Positions 34,769 through 43,255 are shown, counted from the first letter of the stretch. The stretch: 64,000 nucleotides of DNA from Metaruminococcus_A sp050943475 (GCA_050943475.1 JBMNPF010000002.1:186001-250000); one strand, 5' to 3'. Made by a program: numbers and translations. The notes: generated by a model not told the origin, from the sequence alone.

Positions 34769-35629
34769 ATGAAAACAATCGCATTTATAGGCATTGGCGT
34801 AATGGGAAAATCCATGGCGCGCAACCTGATGAAGAAAGGCTATGAAGTATCGGTCTACACCCGGACAAAGGAAAAGGCACAGGATATCGTTTCCGAGGGT
34901 GCTCAATGGTGCGATACCATTCCAGCCTGTGTTGCGAATAAAGACGCAGTTATCACAATGGTCGGTTATCCCAAAGACGTTGAAGAAGTTTATTTTGGCG
35001 AAAACGGCATTCTCGCAAACGCTAAAAAAGGTGCTTATCTTATTGATATGACCACCACCAGCCCGAAACTTTCGGTTAAAATTTACAACGAAGCCAAAGC
35101 GCAGGGAAAAATTGCGCTTGATGCCCCGGTTTCCGGTGGCGATTCCGGCGCCCGCAACGGGACATTGTCCATTATGGTCGGCGGTGATAAAGACGCTTAT
35201 GACGCCTGCATGGAGCTTTTTGAGGCAATGGGCACCAACATCATTTACGAAGGCAAAGCGGGAAATGGCCAGCATACCAAAATGGCTAATCAAATTGCCC
35301 TTTCCGGCGTTATCGCCTGCGTCTGTGAAGCTATCTCCTATGCAGAAAAGGTTGGCTTGGATGTTCAGACCATGCTCGACAGCATCAGTCAGGGTGCTGC
35401 CGGAAGCTGGCAGATGAGTAACAACGCACCGCGCATCCTCAAAGGCGATATGAACCCGGGCTTTTTCATCAAGCATTACATCAAAGATATGACCATTGCT
35501 ACCGAGGAGGCAGACGCTGTTTCTTTGAAAATGCCGGTCTTAAGCGAGGTGCTGAATATGTACAAAGAGCTCGCGGATAAAGGCTACGGAGACCTTGGTA
35601 CCCAGGCGCTTATCAAATATTACGAATAA
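34769..35629 (+). CDS. NAD(P)-dependent beta-hydroxyacid dehydrogenase
   Basis: A 286-residue member of the 3-hydroxyisobutyrate/tartronate-semialdehyde dehydrogenase family. Motifs are the Rossmann GIGVMGKSMARNL, the substrate-binding DAPVSGGDSGARNGTLSIMVGG (in parts DAPVSGGDSG and LSIMVGG), and the catalytic lysine in GNGQHTKMANQI. The substrate (3-hydroxyisobutyrate, tartronate semialdehyde, succinic semialdehyde or similar) cannot be told by eye. GGTGGAGG stands 8 bases before ATG 34769. It is a single-gene unit with its own terminator. Confidence 0.9.
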   Translation: MKTIAFIGIGVMGKSMARNLMKKGYEVSVYTRTKEKAQDIVSEGAQWCDTIPACVANKDAVITMVGYPKDVEEVYFGENGILANAKKGAYLIDMTTTSPKLSVKIYNEAKAQGKIALDAPVSGGDSGARNGTLSIMVGGDKDAYDACMELFEAMGTNIIYEGKAGNGQHTKMANQIALSGVIACVCEAISYAEKVGLDVQTMLDSISQGAAGSWQMSNNAPRILKGDMNPGFFIKHYIKDMTIATEEADAVSLKMPVLSEVLNMYKELADKGYGDLGTQALIKYYE

Positions 35630-35635
35630 ATATCC

Positions 35636-35667
35636 AAAATCCCGCAGGAAAGCCTGCGGGATTTTTT
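35636..35667. terminator. Bidirectional terminator between dehydrogenase and DUF3781 gene
   Basis: AAAATCCCGCAGG, a four-base loop and CCTGCGGGATTTTTT lie between two converging genes and can serve both. Confidence 0.9.
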
Positions 35668-35932
35668 ATGTTCTATTCTGCTTATGCGCTGTAATGATGG
35701 TATAACTGTATGCATTTACCGTAATCGTACATCCGCTGGAGTGTATATACCAATTTTTTCCCTTTCTCACTATAGTGCTGTCCGGCGCCTCTATTCTCTT
35801 TTTGCACCAGTTTACTGTATCCTCTTCCTCGGTCAAGCCAATATTTTTACGGATACGCACCACACCCAATTCCGTCGTATGCAGCCGGTTCAAGTTCCTT
35901 AACAATTCGTTTTCCCCTGTTTGGCACATCAT
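35666..35932 (-). CDS. DUF3781 family protein
   Basis: An 88-residue protein resembling DUF3781. It has LLRNLNRLHTTELGVVRIRKN in its first half (LHTTELG and RIRKN are the family-like parts), a WCKKRI segment, then GKNWYIHSSGCTITVNAYSYTI, of which WYIHSSGC and VNAYSYTI are the notable pieces. Function is unknown. The only Shine-Dalgarno (AAGGAG) lies about 15 bases before the ATG, farther than usual, so translation may be weak. It converges on the dehydrogenase gene. Confidence 0.8.
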   Translation of the reverse strand: MMCQTGENELLRNLNRLHTTELGVVRIRKNIGLTEEEDTVNWCKKRIEAPDSTIVRKGKNWYIHSSGCTITVNAYSYTIITAHKQNRT

Positions 35933-36029
35933 AAATTCTCAGAACGCTCCTTTCGTTTTGTGTTCGCACATAGCCCGCCTAAAATCAGGAATGTTTGTTT
36001 TTCTCTCCGGATAAGATGTGATTTTACTC

Positions 36030-36058
36030 TTGACAAATCTATGGAATTGAAGCATAAT
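36030..36058 (+). promoter_or_regulatory. Promoter of tRNA-Gly
   Basis: TTGACA (36030-36035), a 17-base spacer and CATAAT (36053-36058) lie 19 bases before the tRNA 5' end. Confidence 0.85.
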
Positions 36059-36077
36059 ATGAATGTTGAATTTGTTT

Positions 36078-36151
36078 GCGAACATAGTTTAATGGTAAAA
36101 CATCAGCTTCCCAAGCTGAGGTTGGGGGTTCGATTCCCCTTGTTCGCTCCA
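36078..36151 (+). tRNA. tRNA-Gly (anticodon CCC)
   Basis: A 74-base cloverleaf. The acceptor stem GCGAACA pairs with TGTTCGC, the anticodon stem TCAGC/GCTGA holds the loop TTCCCAA with anticodon CCC at 36110-36112, and the T-arm loop is GTTCGATTC. The CCA end is encoded. It is a single tRNA gene with its own promoter and terminator, reading GGG glycine codons. Confidence 0.97.
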
Positions 36152-36154
36152 ACT

Positions 36155-36185
36155 GCCGGGTGTATTTACATCCGGCTTTGTTTAT
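36155..36185 (+). terminator. Terminator after tRNA-Gly
   Basis: GCCGGGTGT, a four-base loop and ACATCCGGC form a 9-bp stem followed by TTTGTTT. The remaining bases to 36298 hold no gene; the last part carries the acetyltransferase Shine-Dalgarno CGGAGG. Confidence 0.8.
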
Positions 36186-36298
36186 GTCTATAACGCAGGG
36201 GATTCTTAAATTCTTTCACGTTTCATGGCCGATGAGGATGTTCGGGTATCCTTTTCCCCACTCGGTTATCGCTGCAAACAGACGGAGGTTGTTTCACA

Positions 36299-36784
36299 AT
36301 GGATGTCATCATTCGGGAATATCAAAAAGCTGATCTGGCGCAAATGACAGAAATTTGGAACCAGGTGGTAGAAGAAGGAGTTGCATTTCCGCAGTTGGAA
36401 CCGCTCGATTCCAATCAGGCCGAAGAATTTTTCAAAAGCCAGAGCTTTACGGCGGTTGCGGAACGAAACGGAGAAATTGTAGGCTTGTATATCCTACATC
36501 CGAATAATGTCGGGCGGTGCGGGCACCTCTCCAATGCAAGCTATGCAGTAAAATCCGGCATGCGCGGTTTAAAAATCGGCGAGAAGTTGGTGTGTCACTG
36601 TTTAGCGCAGGCTTCCAAACTGGGATTCCGGGTACTGCAATTCAATGCAGTCGTAAAAACAAACGAACGCGCTATAAGGCTTTATAAAAAGCTGGGGTTT
36701 GTGGAACTTGGCACCGTCCCGGGCGGATTTTTGATGAAAGATGGACGTTATGAAGACATCGTTTTATTTTACCATACTCTGTAA
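36299..36784 (+). CDS. GNAT family N-acetyltransferase
   Basis: A 161-residue GCN5-related acetyltransferase. It begins VIIREYQKADLAQMTEIWN, has the core beta strands SYAVKSGMRGLKIGEKL (acetyl-CoA loop, RGLKIG), and ends with the NERAIRLYKKLGFVELG segment typical of the family. The substrate is unknown; the amino acids around the acceptor site give no clue. GGAGG stands about 10 bases before the ATG. It is a one-gene unit with a terminator after it. Confidence 0.9.
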   Translation: MDVIIREYQKADLAQMTEIWNQVVEEGVAFPQLEPLDSNQAEEFFKSQSFTAVAERNGEIVGLYILHPNNVGRCGHLSNASYAVKSGMRGLKIGEKLVCHCLAQASKLGFRVLQFNAVVKTNERAIRLYKKLGFVELGTVPGGFLMKDGRYEDIVLFYHTL

Positions 36785-36792
36785 GTGATTCC

Positions 36793-36834
36793 AACCGGGT
36801 TTCCTCATGTGAAATCTGGTTGTTTTTTTATTTT
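36793..36834 (+). terminator. Terminator after the acetyltransferase gene
   Basis: AACCGGGTTTC, a seven-base loop and GAAATCTGGTT are followed by TTTTTTT. Confidence 0.85.
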
Positions 36835-36908
36835 CCTTTGTGTTATACTAATTCTGCTCTATAAACAGGCGCTAATATAATGGTGTACGACAGAATTGGG
36901 TGAATGAC

Positions 36909-38531
36909 ATGACATTTGCAGAAAACATCAAACAGTTACGGGAAAAGCACGGATTATCCCGCAAAGAATTTGCGGAACAGCTTGGATTGACAGAATTTGA
37001 CGTTCTGCAATGGGAACAAGGCGACCGACTCCCTGAAACAAATGAGATCATTCAAATAAGCAAGCTGCTCAATATCCCGCTGAATGAATTAAATCAAAAC
37101 ATGGCGGAAAAGTCTCCCGTAGACGAAGTACCTCTTTGCATCCAAAAGGAATGCCGAAAACTCAAGCTGCCTCTTTGGTTAAAAATCGCAATTCCTGTCC
37201 TCTGTCTTTTGGCAGTAATCGGAACGATCTCTCTCGTCTTTTCGCGAAATCGTCAGCAATATGATTTTACCAAGGACAACAGCGCACTGAACACTGTCAC
37301 CTCATCGGTTTTACTGCTTGAGATTTATAACGACGATGAATTAATTGGCAGCGGAAGCGGCTTTGTTGCCTTGGAACCGAACCTGATTGTTACCTGCCTT
37401 CACATCATTGAAGGAGCAGACGAAATAAAAGCCATCAGCGACAACGGCCTGTCTTACCTTGTTTCAGAGGTGGTTGCCTATGACCGGCAGCGTGACATTG
37501 CCCTGCTTCGAATTGCTGAAAACAAAAAGTTCGCACCACTTGAGTTTGCCTCCTGTGAACCGCAGCGTGGGGAGCAGATTACAGCCATTGGCAGTATAGA
37601 AGGGCTTAAAAACATGATTTCAACCGGCACGTACAACGGCACATTCTTTTTAGGGCAGCAATCTCTTTTTCAGTACATTGCGCCGTCCTCTTTTGGGAGC
37701 GGAGGTCCTATATTTGATCGGTATGGAAAGGTAATTGGCATGGCATTTGGTCCTGCCTCCGAAGGGCAAAATCTAAATTTGGGAATCCCAGCGGAGAATA
37801 TTGTATCGCTCTACCAAGCCGATCATACGCCGTGTTCATTAAGCAACCTTTGGCAAAGCGGCGAAGGCGGCTCCCCTCTTTTGGAATACTACGAGGCATA
37901 TCGGGATTCCGTTATAAATCAATCGGAATCCGGCACAGCGGATGGTGAAAAATCGAGTTCTTCTGAAAAGTCCTCTGTATCCTCCCATCGCGAGAACGGT
38001 TCCTCGTCCAGAGAGGAATATTCCAGCGGCGGTATAAACGCTTCTGTTCCTTCATCCGCTTCTTCCATTCCATCCGTTTCTTTACCCAGCAGTTCCGCCT
38101 CATCAACTACTTTGCCGGACAGCAGCGCAAGCGGCACGGGCGCAGAATATCAAAACGTGACCATTGAACAGCTGCTGGCTTCGCCCATAACATACAATGG
38201 CTCTCCGGTCAAGGTAACCGCATGGGTTTCAAGCAGTTATCTTACTTTAACAGATTACAAAAACGAATGCATTCTGGTCGGGCAAAAAGAGCATATTCTT
38301 TCAACCGGCCTTATTTCTGCGAATGACGCAATTGCAGTACAGGAAAAGCAGTACGCGTTGGGGCACCGAGATGGAAGCACCGCAGGCGGGTGGCCGCGGC
38401 TGCTTGTAAAAATGGAAAGTTATGATATTTTAACGGGTGGTATCCAGGTAACTGTAAGCGGAAAAGTAGAATTAACTGAAAATAACTGCCTGACACTGAT
38501 CGGCTGGTTTGTTGAACCAATTGATGATTAA
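36909..38531 (+). CDS. HTH-transmembrane-trypsin-like protease fusion
   Basis: A 540-residue protein combining parts seldom joined. Residues 1-65 are a Cro/C1-type HTH (LREKHGLSRKEFAEQLGL, WEQGD). A transmembrane helix follows (about 87-113). A trypsin/HtrA-like domain comes next, with a His in CLHIIEG (about 164), an Asp in QRDIALL (about 195) and a Ser in FGSGGP (about 263), so the triad seems complete. There is no PDZ domain. After a Ser-rich linker (about 345-410) a C-terminal beta-rich domain (about 415-540) resembles an OB-like fold; that is a guess. GGGTGA precedes ATG 36909; a GTG at 36900 is less likely. Topology predicts the HTH inside and the protease outside. Confidence 0.85.
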   Translation: MTFAENIKQLREKHGLSRKEFAEQLGLTEFDVLQWEQGDRLPETNEIIQISKLLNIPLNELNQNMAEKSPVDEVPLCIQKECRKLKLPLWLKIAIPVLCLLAVIGTISLVFSRNRQQYDFTKDNSALNTVTSSVLLLEIYNDDELIGSGSGFVALEPNLIVTCLHIIEGADEIKAISDNGLSYLVSEVVAYDRQRDIALLRIAENKKFAPLEFASCEPQRGEQITAIGSIEGLKNMISTGTYNGTFFLGQQSLFQYIAPSSFGSGGPIFDRYGKVIGMAFGPASEGQNLNLGIPAENIVSLYQADHTPCSLSNLWQSGEGGSPLLEYYEAYRDSVINQSESGTADGEKSSSSEKSSVSSHRENGSSSREEYSSGGINASVPSSASSIPSVSLPSSSASSTTLPDSSASGTGAEYQNVTIEQLLASPITYNGSPVKVTAWVSSSYLTLTDYKNECILVGQKEHILSTGLISANDAIAVQEKQYALGHRDGSTAGGWPRLLVKMESYDILTGGIQVTVSGKVELTENNCLTLIGWFVEPIDD

Positions 38532-38581
38532 TGCGGTTATTTTGCTTTTTGAATGGGAACCCTAACACAGAGGTGATGATC

Positions 38582-38821
38582 ATGTCTCAAGAAAGCGCTT
38601 ATTTTATCGCAACCTCTGTCAACGGCAAACAGGATGTAAAGGCCATTAAGCGTCGGCTGGATGCATTGCACGGTGTTCAATCCGTCAGTGTAGAACCGCA
38701 GCATAATCTTGTTTGTGTGGACTATGACAGCTCCGGCGTTTCCTATGACAACATTGAAAACTGCCTCAACAAAATGGGGTACCAAATTGCGGCAGACGCC
38801 AGCAATATTCAAACACGGTAA
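38582..38821 (+). CDS. HMA-like small protein without the metal-binding cysteines
   Basis: A 79-residue ferredoxin-like protein of the heavy-metal-associated (copper chaperone) type, shown by IKRRLDALHGVQSVSVEP and DYDSSGVSYDNIENCLNKMGYQI (in part). The usual CxxC metal site near the N-terminus is missing: the loop reads TSVNGKQD. It therefore probably does not carry copper, and may be a fold reused for protein contact. ATG 38582 has GAGGTG at a good distance. It follows the protease fusion by 50 bases and may be co-transcribed. Confidence 0.8.
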   Translation: MSQESAYFIATSVNGKQDVKAIKRRLDALHGVQSVSVEPQHNLVCVDYDSSGVSYDNIENCLNKMGYQIAADASNIQTR

Positions 38822-38825
38822 CCTC

Positions 38826-38864
38826 AAAAAAGCCGTATCCTTTTATAATTGGATACGGCTTTTT
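38826..38864. terminator. Bidirectional terminator between HMA-like and DUF4430 genes
   Basis: AAAAAAGCCGTATCC and GGATACGGCTTTTT pair around a ten-base loop between two converging genes. Confidence 0.9.
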
Positions 38865-38869
38865 CAAAT

Positions 38870-39283
38870 TTAGGATTCATACCCGGTGGTCAAAGTAATT
38901 TCGAATTGGTCCCCATCCGCTATTGGGGTCTGATCAACCGAGGTCATAACAGCCTCACCGCCCTTGGTAAAGCACCACCACTGCTCTTTGCTTTCATTGG
39001 CGGTAATACCGTCTACAGTTTTAACAAACAGGCCGTATTCCCCTTCTTCGCCAGAAATTAATTCTTTGGATTCAAGTGCGCCGCGCAGGTACATTTCGTC
39101 GGTATCAATTTCAATTTGCTTTTCGGTTTTATCCTCATAAACAATCTGTACCGTAATCTGCTTTTCCCCTGCAACGGGTTTCGGCGAAAATAATACATAA
39201 ACCGCTGTAACCAGTCCCACCAGCACAACTAAAATCAAGGCCCCAAGAATAATTCGTTTGGTATTTGACTTTTTCTCTTCCAT
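38870..39283 (-). CDS. DUF4430 domain membrane-anchored protein
   Basis: A 137-residue protein with an N-terminal membrane anchor (IILGALILVVLVGLVTAVYVLF) and an outside DUF4430 domain of about 95 residues, marked by GEYGLFVKTVDGI and the aromatic-rich WWCFTKGGE. DUF4430 is related to the C-terminal ligand-binding domain of transcobalamin-like proteins and is common on Firmicute cell surfaces. No transporter gene is adjacent, so the ligand is unknown. GGGAG precedes the ATG. Confidence 0.85.
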   Translation of the reverse strand: MEEKKSNTKRIILGALILVVLVGLVTAVYVLFSPKPVAGEKQITVQIVYEDKTEKQIEIDTDEMYLRGALESKELISGEEGEYGLFVKTVDGITANESKEQWWCFTKGGEAVMTSVDQTPIADGDQFEITLTTGYES

Positions 39284-39357
39284 ATACGATATCTCCCTAC
39301 TGTTTTTTATTAGGATAACCGATTTTGGAGAATCCTGTCAAGCCGTCAAATCACTTT

Positions 39358-39579
39358 TCATTTTTTCAAAGTGGTTTTGCTGGTGAGCATGGCTACACTA
39401 ATCCCCAACGGCTCCGCTATCTTTTGAAGAACGAGTACCGACGGGTTTGCCGTTCCGTGTTCAATACGCCTTAAATAACATGGACTCATGCCAATTGCAT
39501 ACGCAAGGTCCTCTTGTGTGAGACCGTGTCTGGTACGTTCTTGTAACAAATTCTGCGCTATAATCCCCTTAACCGTCAT
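39358..39579 (-). CDS. Cro/C1-type HTH regulator
   Basis: A 73-residue single-domain helix-turn-helix protein with TRHGLTQEDLAYAIGMSPCYLRRIEHGTANPS, of which LTQEDLAYAIGMS is the HTH core. No effector domain follows. The target is unknown; the GH2 gene and DUF4430 gene are neighbours but in separate units. The start is supported by a purine-rich AGGGGG upstream. Confidence 0.85.
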   Translation of the reverse strand: MTVKGIIAQNLLQERTRHGLTQEDLAYAIGMSPCYLRRIEHGTANPSVLVLQKIAEPLGISVAMLTSKTTLKK

Positions 39580-39770
39580 ACCTACGCCCCCTTTTTTTCA
39601 TTATAAATGATTCTTAATAATTTTGATATGCTTTTATAAAATAAATCAAATTTATGATATAAATTTGTTAATATTACCGTTAAAGTTCGTTTAATTGCTT
39701 TCAAATATTACAATCTTCTCCGTCAAAAGCAACCATACAAACATATGTATGGCCCTTTTCGCTTTAAATA
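39580..39770. other. AT-rich intergenic stretch
   Basis: This region of about 190 bases is very AT-rich. It holds the ribosome-binding site of the HTH gene and probably its promoter, but no consensus I would defend. No open frame here is convincing. Confidence 0.4.
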
Positions 39771-39806
39771 AAAAGCTGTATGGAATACATTCCATACAGC
39801 TTTTTT
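39771..39806. terminator. Terminator of the GH2 gene
   Basis: AAAAGCTGTATGGAATA and its complement ending GCTTTTTT form a perfect palindromic hairpin 17 bases after the GH2 stop codon. Confidence 0.9.
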
Positions 39807-39823
39807 CAGTTCACAAAAATATA

Positions 39824-42223
39824 TTAGCCAATGGCAATACTTGCTGTCTCAAGACCATCAGCTTTTGCGGTGAGAACAATGTCCCCTTCACCGGTACGTT
39901 CCAGAATAGCAAGTGCTCTGCCTTGGTAAGCCTTGCGGAAATCAGCGGTAAAGGATTCCTCAGTAATGGGGTTTGCATTTCCGACCGCAATCAGCTTCCC
40001 CGCGCCAGTACAAGAGAAGTGGATCAGATTGTCGGCATAACTCACAAGCCTGCCATCGGCGTCTGCAATCTCTACCTGGACGTAATGCAGGTGCCGCTGC
40101 CCTTCAATCGGATACGCTGTTTCCGGCAGCAAACGAATGGTTTTCGCCGCTCCGGCAGTTCGGAGAATCTCCTCCTCTACGGCTTTGCCGTCCTGATAAG
40201 CAACCGCTTTCAGCTCGCCGGGCTCATAGGTAATGGTAAAGGTTGCTTTGTACTGTGCCGCATCCCCGGCTGGTTGTTTGCCGCAGGATTTGCCATTGAC
40301 AAACAGTTCAACTTCATCGTGAGGACTGTATACGTCAACCTTGGTTTCCATGCCTTTACAGCCGGGAAATTCATATCCGTTTACCACTGGTTCCCATGCC
40401 CACTCTTTGAAAACCAGTTTATGGTCATTCATTTTCGGATCATAGACGCCAATGTACGGTTTGGTGCGCAAGCCCCAGAGAATATCACGGTAATAGGACT
40501 GAGGACGTTTGACGCCGCAAATATCCAAGTCGCCGCAGTTGGCATAAAACCACGGATAAGCCCCGCCCCAGCCATTCTGCTGGTCGTATTCTACCTTGCC
40601 AATTCCGGACTCACCGAGATAATCGAACGAAGTCCAGACAAAGTCGCCAATCACATTCGGATTTTTAACCGTTTCGGTCCAGTTCTCATACAGAGTGTGC
40701 GGGAAGGTCTCGCTTCCGACAATAACCCGATCCGGAAATTTTTTCCGGTCAAAGGCGTAACGCTTAATGAGATAGTTGTAACCGACAACATCAAGCGGGG
40801 CAAAAAACGGAGCCGTTTTGTCACCAACGTAATCATGCTCAGCGTCAATCGTATTGCCGGTGAGGTTTGCCGCCCAGTTGACGTTTTCCGCGCCGTCCTC
40901 ATCCTCCTTGGGAATAAAGATCGAGTTGGACGCCTCGGTAATAAAACGGGTATCATCCAGCGCTTTTACAAAATCCACCATTTCCTGGCAGAGCGCCGCA
41001 CCATTGGAGGATCCATCACGTTCGGCAACCTCATTGCCAATCGACCACATCACAATGGAGGGATGGTTAAAATCCCGGTCAATCATGGAGCGCATATCGG
41101 TTCTCCACCACTCACGGAAGTAAAGATGATAGTCATGAGCCGTTTTACTCACCTGCCACCCATCAAGCGCCTCGTCGATGACCAGCATTCCAAGCCTATC
41201 ACAGGCGCGCAGGAAAGCTGGAGAAGGCGGGTTATGAGAGCAGCGCACAGAATCGTATCCCGATTCCTTGAGCAGGCGTACGCGACGTTCCTCCGCTTCG
41301 TCAAAGCTCGCAGCACCAAGCGGGCCGTGGTCGTGGTGGACACAACCGCCCTTCATTTTCATACTCCGGCCGTTGAGGCGGAACCCATTGACGCTGTCCA
41401 CCTCAATGGTACGGATTCCAAACTCGACTTCACCGTAATCGGTCACAGTGCCGTCCTCCAGCACAACCTCATAGCAGAGGGTGTAAAGGTTTGGGGAATC
41501 CACATCCCACAGTGCCGGGTTGGAAACCGTCAGTTCATAATCCAACTTTGTCTCCCCGCAGACAAAGCCGGTTAACGCGGTCTCTCCGGTGGCAGAGCTT
41601 GCTCCTTTGTGCACAACGGTGTAGCGCAGGCGCCCCTTTACCGCTGTCTCTTCACAGTTGGTGACCACGGCCATCACTTTAACTGTTGCCTGTCCAGTGG
41701 AAATTTCCGGAGTTGTCACCTTCATATTCCACGGCTGTACTGCCATCTTTTCTCCAACGTGCAGCCAAACATGACGGTAAATACCCGCCCCGGAATACCA
41801 GCGGCAATTTGGCTTAGCAAGGTCGTTGACAGTGACGACCAATGAATTTTTCTTTCCAATCCGGAGGTACGGCGTTAAATCAACGAGAAAGCTGGTGTAT
41901 CCATACGGATGGAACGCAATTTGATTGCCGTTGAGGATGATCTCCGCATTCGAAAAAACGCCTTCAAACTCTGCCAGCACCTGTTTTCCGTTCCAGTCTT
42001 CACAGGCAATAAATTCTTTTTTATAGTAGAGCATAGCGCTTTGCGTGTATCCGCCCGCCATACCGGAAGGGTTCTGCGCATCACGCGGCAAACCATTTAT
42101 GGCGTCATGGGGAAGGTCTACCGCAGTCCAACGACTTTCTTCAATTTGCGGCGGAAAGGGCGCAAAAGACATATAAGGTCCTGAAAAATAGCGCCAGTCT
42201 TGGTCAAATAAAATGTTTTTCAT
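39824..42223 (-). CDS. Glycoside hydrolase family 2 protein, probable beta-galactosidase
   Basis: A 799-residue cytoplasmic GH2 enzyme. The sugar-binding domain opens the protein (WRYFSGP, VDLPHDA). An immunoglobulin-like domain follows, then the barrel with GGCVHHDHGPLG, CSHNPPSPAFL, the acid/base glutamate in WSIGNEVAE (about residue 396) and the probable nucleophile in IVGSETF (about 503). Extra beta-sandwich domains fill the C-terminus. Beta-galactosidase is the likely activity, but GH2 also holds glucuronidases and other enzymes. The start is ATG 42223 with AGGAG 10 bases upstream; the frame runs further but crosses the promoter. A possible operator overlaps the -10 box. Confidence 0.88.
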   Translation of the reverse strand: MKNILFDQDWRYFSGPYMSFAPFPPQIEESRWTAVDLPHDAINGLPRDAQNPSGMAGGYTQSAMLYYKKEFIACEDWNGKQVLAEFEGVFSNAEIILNGNQIAFHPYGYTSFLVDLTPYLRIGKKNSLVVTVNDLAKPNCRWYSGAGIYRHVWLHVGEKMAVQPWNMKVTTPEISTGQATVKVMAVVTNCEETAVKGRLRYTVVHKGASSATGETALTGFVCGETKLDYELTVSNPALWDVDSPNLYTLCYEVVLEDGTVTDYGEVEFGIRTIEVDSVNGFRLNGRSMKMKGGCVHHDHGPLGAASFDEAEERRVRLLKESGYDSVRCSHNPPSPAFLRACDRLGMLVIDEALDGWQVSKTAHDYHLYFREWWRTDMRSMIDRDFNHPSIVMWSIGNEVAERDGSSNGAALCQEMVDFVKALDDTRFITEASNSIFIPKEDEDGAENVNWAANLTGNTIDAEHDYVGDKTAPFFAPLDVVGYNYLIKRYAFDRKKFPDRVIVGSETFPHTLYENWTETVKNPNVIGDFVWTSFDYLGESGIGKVEYDQQNGWGGAYPWFYANCGDLDICGVKRPQSYYRDILWGLRTKPYIGVYDPKMNDHKLVFKEWAWEPVVNGYEFPGCKGMETKVDVYSPHDEVELFVNGKSCGKQPAGDAAQYKATFTITYEPGELKAVAYQDGKAVEEEILRTAGAAKTIRLLPETAYPIEGQRHLHYVQVEIADADGRLVSYADNLIHFSCTGAGKLIAVGNANPITEESFTADFRKAYQGRALAILERTGEGDIVLTAKADGLETASIAIG

Positions 42224-42269
42224 AAGACACATGCTCCTATTCACTTGTTTTTTTACAGCAAGTAGCTGT

Positions 42270-42306
42270 AACCAGTATAGCATTTCTTTACTGGTTTTTC
42301 TACTGG
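42270..42306 (-). promoter_or_regulatory. Possible operator over the GH2 promoter
   Basis: AACCAGTA (42270-42277) and its complement TACTGGTT (42289-42296) flank 11 bases, and a third copy TACTGG lies at 42301-42306. On the minus strand the first arm covers TATACT (42279-42274), a likely -10 box, with no strong -35. The arrangement suggests a repressor or activator site for the GH2 gene. The regulator is not identified. Confidence 0.55.
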
Positions 42307-42443
42307 ACAAACAGAAATTTTCCAATTTATATTATGTATAATTCCGGTCTGAACAATGAATAAAACGCGAACAAAAGAAATGCCTGTAACCACATAATCT
42401 CTCTTCTTTACGGAGAAAATAAAGCAGAAAGGAAGTGAACCTT

Positions 42444-42857
42444 ATGGTTACAGCAAAAGGCCGCATGAGCTCCGACCATGAAATCGAAATTGAAACCCTA
42501 AAAAGGATTTTTAACCAGGATAAAAAGTTCAGTCAAGCCATACAGGAACTAGGACGTGAATGGAATATTGAACGTGTGCTGGAGGCAAACGCCGCATGTT
42601 TCATCCTATTTGGAATTCTTTTGGGTATAAAAGGTAGTTCCAAATGGCTTGCGCTTAGCGCCGTTGTTTCCGTCTTTTTGCTTTATCACACGCTGTTCGG
42701 CTGGTGCCCTCCGCTCTCCTTTTTTCGTCGGATAGGCGTGCGGACAGCCGAAGAAATCGATCGTGAAAAGATGGTCTACAAAATCCTGCGTGGAGATTTT
42801 CACCACGTGGATGTTCATGACCGTCTTTCGGTATACGCTGCAGTCAAAAAGAATTAG
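42444..42857 (+). CDS. DUF2892/YgaP-type membrane protein
   Basis: A 137-residue protein. The first 55 residues are charged and helical. Two hydrophobic segments follow (NAACFILFGILLGI, and LALSAVVSVFLLYHTLFGWCPP), ending in the GWCPP pattern typical of DUF2892/YgaP-like proteins. A basic tail completes it. In some bacteria this domain is joined to rhodanese; here it is not. ATG 42444 has AGGAAG at a good distance, better than the GTG at 42435. Confidence 0.8.
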   Translation: MVTAKGRMSSDHEIEIETLKRIFNQDKKFSQAIQELGREWNIERVLEANAACFILFGILLGIKGSSKWLALSAVVSVFLLYHTLFGWCPPLSFFRRIGVRTAEEIDREKMVYKILRGDFHHVDVHDRLSVYAAVKKN

Positions 42858-43230
42858 CTGAAGGAAAAAAGTCACATTCTGGTGGAAACGGTCATATTCT
42901 AATAACGGGGATAGCTTCCCTGCAAATGAAGAGAGCATCGCCCTTAACGAATGCGAGTATATTCAGAGGGCCTCTCCTAAACGTATCTGCCGTGCTCCGT
43001 GCAACAGCAGCCTCGGTCTTTTTCTGGTTTGGTTGAGCAAACGCTTCGCCTATTATTCCTCCCTTTGTTCATTCTTCCGGCCAGGCAAGTACAGAGTGCT
43101 GTAAACACCCCTCACTTCATCCCAACAAATCCGCATACCACAACCCAACAATCACTCAATACCTTATAATGGCAATGATTCCCCGTGTTTGGAACATTAC
43201 CAGCCATTGCACGGCAAATAAAACAGACGT
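42858..43230. other. Gene-poor stretch before the rubredoxin-fusion terminator
   Basis: I see no recognisable gene here on either strand. The longest open frames are short and lack good ribosome sites. No known riboswitch or small RNA consensus stands out. It lies downstream of two converging units and may hold decayed sequence. Confidence 0.4.
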
Positions 43231-43255
43231 AAAAAGGCTCCCTTTCGGGGAGCCT
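43231..43255 (-). terminator. Terminator of the flavin reductase-rubredoxin gene
   Basis: On the minus strand AGGCTCC, a seven-base loop and GGAGCCT are followed by TTTTT. Confidence 0.8.

Noticed and set aside
34679..35476. 265-codon open frame on the minus strand
   Set aside because: It is antisense to the dehydrogenase gene, has no ribosome site, and the sense strand carries clear dehydrogenase motifs.
39695..41575. 626-codon open frame on the plus strand
   Set aside because: It is entirely antisense to the well-supported GH2 gene and its product has no recognisable motif or composition of a real protein.
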